DNA of 10,453 nt from Propionibacterium sp. (GTDB lineage Bacteria; Actinomycetota; Actinomycetes; Actinomycetales; Actinomycetaceae), in assembly GCA_030460725.1 (NCBI GenBank), contig JAKECL010000028.1:1-10453 (forward strand), read 5' to 3'. Below are positions 1 to 4,098 of this stretch, piece after piece. The notes below the pieces were generated by a model that ran no database searches, was not told where the DNA came from, and worked only from the letters and a program-made list of their open reading frames with translations. Position 1 is the first letter of the stretch. Each line of letters opens with the position of its first letter. Made by a program: the position numbers and the translations under genes.

Positions 1-101
1 CCGGCTGGGTGGTGTGGTCCCCGCGGCGACCGCGAGCATCCGTGTGAGACATAAGTGATCGCAGTCTATCGACGCCGTCCGGGAGGCCGGTCGGAGCACC
101 G
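1..101. other. Left-edge sequence without a recognisable gene
   Basis: No complete gene is visible here. One + frame stays open from the window edge to a TGA at 56-58, giving an 18-residue tail that ends in SIRVRHK. It could be the C-terminus of a neighbouring protein but is too short to identify. The rest leads into the promoter at 102-130. Confidence 0.3.
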
Positions 102-130
102 TTGACATTCACGGTTAACTGCTGTTAACT
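102..130 (+). promoter_or_regulatory. Promoter of the HTH gene
   Basis: A perfect -35 hexamer TTGACA (102-107) is followed after 17 nt by TTAACT (125-130), a weak -10. Transcription would start near 136, shortly before the HTH gene start at 176. The -10 is embedded in a repeated GTTAAC motif (114-129), so a bound regulator would compete directly with RNA polymerase. The same transcript could run through the HTH gene into the crRNA-like element at 687-756, for which I see no separate convincing promoter. Confidence 0.6.
114..129. promoter_or_regulatory. Twin GTTAAC operator-like repeat
   Basis: GTTAAC palindromes occur at 114-119 and 124-129, exactly 10 bp apart, on the same face of the helix and overlapping the -10 region. 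Two self-complementary sites one helical turn apart are typical of an operator for a dimeric HTH protein. The obvious candidate is the HTH protein encoded at 176-655, by antitoxin-style autoregulation. The binding partner is inferred. Confidence 0.5.
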
Positions 131-175
131 GGATGAGACTTGAGGACTGCGCAACCAATGAGTCAGGAGCAGGCC

Positions 176-655
176 ATGCGGACATACGAACTCACGTTCA
201 TCATCGACCCGATCGACGATGCCACCATCGATCGCCTGGCCGCCGAGGGTATCGACTGGTCCAAGACTGGCCGCCTCCAGTTCGCCCACGTCGACGAGAC
301 CAGCGAGAGCTGCACCGACGCCTTACGGACAGCCCTGGGCAACCTTCAATCGTTGGGCGTCACGGCGTCTCGACTTCGCCTCGACCTGGTCTCCAGCTCA
401 GAGATCGCAGCTCGAACCGGCGTCTCGCGACCGGCGGTCACGAAGTGGACGAAGCAGACGTCAGGGAGCCAGGCCTTCCCCATCGAGTTCGACTGGTCGA
501 CAACCGGACCCATATGGGTGTGGGCCGACGTGAACGACTGGCTGAAGACCACAGGCAAAACCGGCTACGACGAGGTGTGCTCTCCCAGCCTGGCGGAGGT
601 CGAGCAGGCGAATCGCTGGATCGCAGACAATGCCAGCACGTTCGCCTCGATCTAG
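176..655 (+). CDS. HTH DNA-binding protein, antitoxin-like
   Basis: Encodes 159 aa. The ATG at 176 is chosen because AGGAG (165-169) lies 6 nt upstream. In-frame alternatives are ATG 158 and TTG 140, both with poorer ribosome sites. Residues 1-70 look like a small alpha/beta domain (MRTYELTFIIDP, then a helix DDATIDRLAAEG). Residues 72-94 are a clear helix-turn-helix (SSSEIAARTGVSRPAVTKW), followed by a wing-like part with FP (101-102) and a WADVNDWL segment near 121-128, as in AlpA/MerR-like DNA-binding proteins. From memory, actinobacterial proteins of this build often sit beside small HicA-like toxins, and such a gene lies at 892-1149. Likely role: DNA-binding antitoxin and autorepressor acting at 114-129. 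The HTH fold is well supported; the antitoxin role is inferred from context. It is unusual that 236 nt of control region separates it from the toxin candidate. Confidence 0.7.
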   Translation: MRTYELTFIIDPIDDATIDRLAAEGIDWSKTGRLQFAHVDETSESCTDALRTALGNLQSLGVTASRLRLDLVSSSEIAARTGVSRPAVTKWTKQTSGSQAFPIEFDWSTTGPIWVWADVNDWLKTTGKTGYDEVCSPSLAEVEQANRWIADNASTFASI

Positions 656-667
656 CCGGGACCTCCG

Positions 668-682
668 CCCTGCCCCACAGGG
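668..682 (+). other. Small hairpin after the HTH stop codon
   Basis: CCCTG (668-672) can pair with CAGGG (678-682) around a 5-nt loop. It lies 13 nt after the HTH gene stop and just before the hairpin at 687-701. There is no T-run, so it is not a convincing terminator. It may protect a 3' end or shape the crRNA-like transcript. Confidence 0.35.
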
Positions 683-686
683 GGAT

Positions 687-756
687 ACCGTGTCCCACGG
701 TGCAGCCCTTCGTTGAGGCGTGGGCCTTATCTGTCTTCGCTGTACTTCACATGAAC
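687..756 (+). ncRNA. crRNA-like guide RNA (CreR/CreA type), candidate
   Basis: The element reads, on the same strand as the array: a 6-bp hairpin ACCGTG-TCC-CACGGT (687-701), the last 16 nt of the CRISPR repeat (704-719), then a spacer-like sequence from 720. The drawn end (756) assumes a 37-nt spacer, as in the array; the true 3' end is unknown. In the array repeat a different hairpin (repeat nt 4-10 with 17-23) precedes the same 3' tail, so this is a degenerate repeat with a replaced stem and an intact presumed handle, GTTGAGGC (712-719). GGG (682-684) could also pair with CCC (706-708), putting a stem base 3 nt before the handle. Spacer nt 1-17 match 793-809 except at positions 6 and 12. 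Known precedents are CreA of type I-B CreTA and the CreR RNAs that repress cas promoters. Likely role: guide Cascade to the promoter at 815-843. It is probably processed by the Cas6 part of Csb2 from the HTH transcript. Confidence 0.75.
704..719 (+). repeat. Orphan 3' half of the CRISPR repeat
   Basis: AGCCCTTCGTTGAGGC is identical to nt 21-36 of the 36-nt array repeat, about 9 kb from the array and in the same orientation. The 20 nt before it match the 5' part of the repeat only sporadically. By my estimate, a 16-nt exact match of some part of the repeat elsewhere in a 10-kb window has a chance of about 1 in 10,000. Confidence 0.92.
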
Positions 757-767
757 ATGCGGCTGCG

Positions 768-780
768 GTCGCCCTTCGAT
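768..780 (+). repeat. Possible second degenerate repeat remnant
   Basis: GTCGCCCTTCG (768-778) could be read as the first nt of the repeat joined to repeat nt 23-29 with the stem-loop deleted. If real, it would be a 3' pseudo-repeat bounding a 48-nt pseudo-spacer (720-767). The segment GCCCTTCG also occurs in the half-repeat (705-712). The match is short and may be chance. Confidence 0.25.
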
Positions 781-792
781 CATTCATCGTAC

Positions 793-809
793 GTGGGTCT
801 TATATGTCT
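793..809 (+). promoter_or_regulatory. Partial-protospacer target site of the crRNA-like RNA
   Basis: GTGGGTCTTATATGTCT matches the first 17 nt of the spacer-like sequence (720-736, GTGGGCCTTATCTGTCT) at all positions except 6 and 12. Position 18 and most later positions do not match. In type I Cascade R-loops every sixth guide base is flipped out, so the functional pairing is uninterrupted over the seed. The flank 5' of the site (785-792) does not match the repeat handle, so it would not look like self. The PAM-equivalent bases are TAC (790-792). The TTN motif reported for Geobacter I-G would be only partly met. A 37-nt protospacer from 793 would reach 829 and cover the -35 at 815-820. Confidence 0.8.
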
Positions 810-814
810 GGCAC

Positions 815-843
815 TTGTCATCGGAACGACATCATGTTAGGGT
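815..843 (+). promoter_or_regulatory. Promoter of toxin candidate and cas operon
   Basis: TTGTCA (815-820, 5 of 6 to TTGACA) is separated by 17 nt from TAGGGT (838-843), an actinobacterial-style -10. Transcription would start near 850. No better promoter is visible in 1150-1300, so this one probably drives the small gene at 892 and at least part of the cas operon. The crRNA-like target site lies 5 bp upstream of the -35. Confidence 0.6.
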
Positions 844-849
844 CGCGCC

Positions 850-876
850 ATGCGACGCTGCAGTCGGCACACATGA
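850..876 (+). CDS. Possible leaderless 8-codon leader ORF
   Basis: An ATG at 850 falls 6 nt after the -10, about where transcription should start. It opens a mini-ORF of 8 codons (MRRCSRHT) ending in TGA at 874-876. Leaderless starts are common in Actinomycetota. It holds three Arg codons (CGA, CGC, CGG) and could be a leader peptide or a mini-ORF in the style of the CreT toxin RNAs. It may equally be chance. Confidence 0.2.
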   Translation: MRRCSRHT

Positions 877-891
877 GACCTGGGAGCAGGC

Positions 892-1149
892 ATGGGATCC
901 GGTCAAGAACTCGATCGACGCGCGATCCGCAAGCGACTCAAACCGCAAGTCGCTGAAGCGGTCCTTTCGGCGATGAGCCGAGGCTGGACAGCTCGAGAAC
1001 AAGGTCACGGAGTACGCATCTACTGCCCCGGTGCGGGCCCAGCGCATGCACGACACCAGATGAGCATCGCAGGAACACCGAAAGATGCGGGCGCGCAGGC
1101 GAAACGTGTTGATCGATTCGTCCGCAGATGCTCATCCGCATCGATCTAG
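892..1149 (+). CDS. Small HicA/YcfA-like protein, toxin candidate
   Basis: Encodes 85 aa, with a GGGAG site (882-886) 5 nt before the ATG. The N-terminus is a basic helix (RRAIRKRLKPQVAEAVLSAM). A compact core follows: GW (31-32), QGHGVRIYCP (37-46), HQMSIAGTPKD (55-65) and a C-terminal basic helix AKRVDRFVRRC (70-80). A GW-x-GH-x strand followed by a (S/G)TP turn and a final helix resembles HicA-type mRNA interferases, small dsRBD-fold RNases whose catalytic His sits in a G-(S)-H motif; here H39 is the candidate. The sequence GGAGCAGGC just before its ATG also occurs before the HTH gene start. It lies downstream of the promoter that the crRNA-like element appears to target and upstream of csb1 on the same strand. 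The toxin role is inferred from weak motif similarity plus context. It could instead be an unrelated small RNA-binding or Cas-accessory protein. Confidence 0.6.
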   Translation: MGSGQELDRRAIRKRLKPQVAEAVLSAMSRGWTAREQGHGVRIYCPGAGPAHARHQMSIAGTPKDAGAQAKRVDRFVRRCSSASI

Positions 1150-1300
1150 CACCACTGAGCAACACAGCTCCCGTCCACTCGCTGACACTCTCCGGCGCCC
1201 AATCTCACCGGCGCCACCCAAAACTGTCGGACCCCTCCGACACACTGAACCCTACGGGCCCAACCGACCCGCAGCGCCTCCAACGATGAAAGGCTCAATC
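1150..1300. other. Intergenic region with hairpin before csb1
   Basis: No gene is seen in these 151 nt. TGTCGGA (1225-1231) pairs perfectly with TCCGACA (1236-1242) around CCCC. There is no T-run, so strong termination is unlikely, but it could attenuate read-through or mark an mRNA processing point between the toxin candidate and the cas genes. CCGGCGCC occurs twice (around 1192 and 1209). I see no convincing promoter here. Confidence 0.45.
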
Positions 1301-2509
1301 ATGGATCCACTTACTTTCGCTGACGTCGACTCGGCATGCCGCGCCGGTGGTGCCACCGTGCTCTCCTCCGTCACTGATCTCGTCCCCGCCGCAGGATCGC
1401 ATGCCGGCATTGCGCCCGCGCGATACGTCACCGGGAACCAGGGGACCTACGCCTATGAGACGAGGTTCATCGACGACGAGGCGAAGAGCGCTGTCATTGT
1501 CGACAGCAAGGCCAGTCAGCTCAACCGCATCGAGGAGGCGATCGCCCTCGCCATTCAGGAGGGTGATTCCGCCCTCTCCCGGATGCCGAGTATCCGCGTC
1601 CACTACGAGGGTCATTCGGAGTACACGTCATTCGACTACCAGCTGCCGCACCGCTTCACGGACGGACATATTCGTTTCGGCACCCACGAGGGAAAGCCGG
1701 TCACCGAGGATCCAATCTACGTCAACGCCCGTAACGCCACTACTGCCAACGCGACCGCCCTTCTGGAACTCAGCCCCGTCAGCCTCGTGCTCGGCTCCTG
1801 GGACTCGACGCGCAGGGCCCACCAGGCCAGGTATCGCTCCTGTGCGACCGGGGAGATCATTGGCGTCCTTGCCGACCAGACTGAGAACGGCCGCAAGCCG
1901 GCGCCGCGCGGAGCGGCACGCAAGGATGATCTCGCTCCGAGTGTCCAGCTCAGCGAGAAGGACATGTTGACGCTGTTGAAGACGCAGGAGGACGAGATGT
2001 CCTCGAAGACCGTCGAGGGCATCAGGAAGAAGGCCAAGGCCGCCAAATCGGGAAAGACGTCGGCATCAGTTCTGGGGCTCGGCTCGATCCCACCCAGCCT
2101 CGACGCCCTCGGCCTCGTCTCGTGCAGCACGATCATCCGATCTCACGTCCTGAGCTTCTCGGCGCTGCGACAGATCCGCTTCGGTTCCGACAATGAGGCC
2201 AATGTTGCCTGCCGTTCCCTGCTCGCGGCACTGGCGCTGCACGGTATCGCACTGGCCGATGAGGAACTCAATCTGCGTGCGAACTGTGATCTGCGCGAGG
2301 CCAGCGGTTCCCGCGTCGCCCTGGACGGACGTCGGGGCACGCAGCGCGAGATCCTCCCGCTCACCCGCGAGGTCACCGGCCCCCTGCTCGGTGAGGCGAT
2401 CGACGCTGCCACGTCCAAGGCAGGAATCCACTGGGATGGTCAGGTCTTTGAGGTGACGGGTAACCCCATCATCCTCGGAGGCATCGAGACCGACGCGGAC
2501 GAAGACTGA
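1301..2509 (+). CDS. csb1: Csb1, Cas7-type Cascade backbone subunit (type I-G)
   Basis: Encodes 402 aa. The ATG at 1301 is preceded by GAAAGG (1288-1293) 7 nt upstream. The in-frame ATG at 1286 lacks a good site, and the longer reading from 1085 would add 72 low-complexity residues. The GSU0053/Csb1 family is recognisable by DSKASQLNRIEEAI (68-81; family pattern DSxxSQxNRxEEAL), by GSWDSTR around 165-171, and by a GLGSIPP stretch after a Lys/Ala-rich segment. Csb1 is the Cas7 homologue that polymerises along the crRNA spacer. It is the first gene of the operon and is followed by csb2 after 2 nt, indicating coupled translation. If the upstream guide works, this gene is probably co-repressed with the toxin candidate. 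Confidence 0.93.
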   Translation: MDPLTFADVDSACRAGGATVLSSVTDLVPAAGSHAGIAPARYVTGNQGTYAYETRFIDDEAKSAVIVDSKASQLNRIEEAIALAIQEGDSALSRMPSIRVHYEGHSEYTSFDYQLPHRFTDGHIRFGTHEGKPVTEDPIYVNARNATTANATALLELSPVSLVLGSWDSTRRAHQARYRSCATGEIIGVLADQTENGRKPAPRGAARKDDLAPSVQLSEKDMLTLLKTQEDEMSSKTVEGIRKKAKAAKSGKTSASVLGLGSIPPSLDALGLVSCSTIIRSHVLSFSALRQIRFGSDNEANVACRSLLAALALHGIALADEELNLRANCDLREASGSRVALDGRRGTQREILPLTREVTGPLLGEAIDAATSKAGIHWDGQVFEVTGNPIILGGIETDADED

Positions 2510-2511
2510 CC

Positions 2512-4098
2512 ATGCCCGCACTCACCGTCAGAGCTCATTTCCCTCTAGGGGTGTTCCAGGGCCATGCGGAGGATGGCTCGCCGTCTCGCATTCCCGATAC
2601 TGCGCGGCTGTACTCGGCGCTCATCAATGCTGCCGGAAACGGAACGGAGGCGGAGTTTCGCAAAGGGCAGCTGCGACTCTCGTCAGAGTCTGTTGCAGCA
2701 TTGAGCTGGCTCGAGCATCATCCGCCGACCCGAATCATGATCCCCGACCACGTTCCCGCATTCGGGCGGGCTGCGATCACCAGCTATCGCGATGATGGCA
2801 CCGCAGAGAGGCTGCCCAAGAGCAGGACCGGTCGCATCAGGAAGTCCAGTCGGACCATCAGCACCTCGACCGCACTGTCCGGGGCGGTCGGATGGTTGTG
2901 GGATGACGCTCCCACGCACGTTGTGGAGACGGTCGGCCGGCTGTGTTCCGACGTCTCCTGCCTTGGAGAGTCCGACAGCCCCGTCGTGCTGACACTCGAG
3001 CATATCGATGCGACCCACGAGATCGTCTCCGAACCAAGCGAGCTGCACCCCCGCGGTGTCGCAGTGCGAACTCCGGGGCCAGGAAGACTGGAGGAACTCG
3101 AGAAGGCATGGGAGGCGGAGCATCCCGCGAAACTCCCGACAAAGACTCAGGACAGGCCGAAGCTGACCGAGCACCCAGCCGGCTCGAGGATCCCGAACTC
3201 TGCGCTGCGGGCGCTCCAGTACGAGCGGCTTGCGCCCTCGGCGCCGTCCTCTGATCCGTGGACAACGGCTCTCATCATGGCTGTTTCCGAGCCCTTCAAA
3301 CCTCATGAAGTTGTCGACTGGTGTGTCGCGGCACATCGGATGCTCGTCGCGAGGATGGGCGACTCCGCTCCGGCAAGCGTCACCGGGAGCTATGCGAAAG
3401 GTGTCGAGCGCCCCGCGAACAGGGTCGCAATCCAGTACATCCCGGCAAGTTGCCTACCGAGGCTGCCATTGGCTGGCAACCCGGAGAGCGAGTTCGCCAG
3501 TGGAGCCCTCGCAGTCCTCCTGCCTGCAGACCTGGCGCCAGAAGACCAGCTCGAGATCACATCGGCTCTCAACGCGCCAAACAAGCGGGTGTGGAAGCGC
3601 GGTGCGGACGGATCCCGACAGAGTGTGGAGCTTCGCGACGCCCACCTGATCGGACTCCACGAGTTCTGGCCCGAAGTGCACCCGGGATGGCACCGTACGT
3701 GGCGGAGCATTGGAGGGCTGATCCCCGAGACCAGACGCCAACCCGATCATCCGGAACTCGGCCACTGGGGTTTCGAGCAAGCTGCCCTGCTGTCACTGGC
3801 GCATGTCTTCCGCGATCACCTGGAGTGTCCTCCGACAAGAGACTATTGGGCGATGATCGAGGCCGTCTCCGACGTGTCACGAGGTGGCGGCTCCGTGCTG
3901 GCCACCCATCGGATCGCCGACTCACGAATCACTCGCTACGTCCACAAAGCCCCCAAGTCGATGGGCGTCGTACAGCCGTACAGCGCAACCCTCGATCTTG
4001 GCGCACTCGTCGGGGATCGAACCCTCATCGCCATCGGCCAGTCCCGCCATCTCGGTGGAGGTCTCCTAGTGCCCGTTGATTCACCGGAGGAGTCATGA
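2512..4098 (+). CDS. csb2: Csb2, Cas5-Cas6 fusion (type I-G)
   Basis: Encodes 528 aa. It starts 2 nt after csb1 and ends with a 4-nt overlap with cas3. The N-terminus is Cas5-like: a beta strand LTVRAHFPLGVFQGHAED, then the P-x-x-ARLYSALINAAG segment (about 28-43) seen in the GSU0054/Csb2 family. The C-terminus has a Gly-rich loop GQSRHLGGGLLVP (509-521), as in RAMP/Cas6 domains. In type I-G the Cas5 half caps the 5' handle end of the crRNA and the Cas6 half cuts within repeats. Its substrate here should be the 7-bp hairpin repeat at 9789-10404 and probably the degenerate repeat near 687-719. The middle region (roughly 190-230) is charged and probably a linker. Catalytic residues of the Cas6 part cannot be assigned by eye. 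Confidence 0.9.
   Translation: MPALTVRAHFPLGVFQGHAEDGSPSRIPDTARLYSALINAAGNGTEAEFRKGQLRLSSESVAALSWLEHHPPTRIMIPDHVPAFGRAAITSYRDDGTAERLPKSRTGRIRKSSRTISTSTALSGAVGWLWDDAPTHVVETVGRLCSDVSCLGESDSPVVLTLEHIDATHEIVSEPSELHPRGVAVRTPGPGRLEELEKAWEAEHPAKLPTKTQDRPKLTEHPAGSRIPNSALRALQYERLAPSAPSSDPWTTALIMAVSEPFKPHEVVDWCVAAHRMLVARMGDSAPASVTGSYAKGVERPANRVAIQYIPASCLPRLPLAGNPESEFASGALAVLLPADLAPEDQLEITSALNAPNKRVWKRGADGSRQSVELRDAHLIGLHEFWPEVHPGWHRTWRSIGGLIPETRRQPDHPELGHWGFEQAALLSLAHVFRDHLECPPTRDYWAMIEAVSDVSRGGGSVLATHRIADSRITRYVHKAPKSMGVVQPYSATLDLGALVGDRTLIAIGQSRHLGGGLLVPVDSPEES

Noticed and set aside
674..686. 13-nt sequence shared with 7587-7599 inside csb3
   Set aside because: About one shared 13-mer is expected by chance in a window of this size; no related context.
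687..701. Intrinsic terminator of the HTH gene
   Set aside because: No T-run follows the hairpin; the CRISPR half-repeat does.
793..809. Reading 720-736 and 793-809 as a simple duplicated operator
   Set aside because: Possible, but it does not explain why the first copy starts exactly at the end of a CRISPR half-repeat or why mismatches fall at 6 and 12.
133..840. 235-residue ORF in another frame over the HTH gene and control region
   Set aside because: It is Arg/His-rich, covers the HTH gene in the wrong frame and has no good ribosome site.
1085..1300. N-terminal extension of csb1 by 72 residues
   Set aside because: It overlaps the small gene, is low in complexity, and the ATG at 1301 has the proper ribosome site and the family-like N-terminus.
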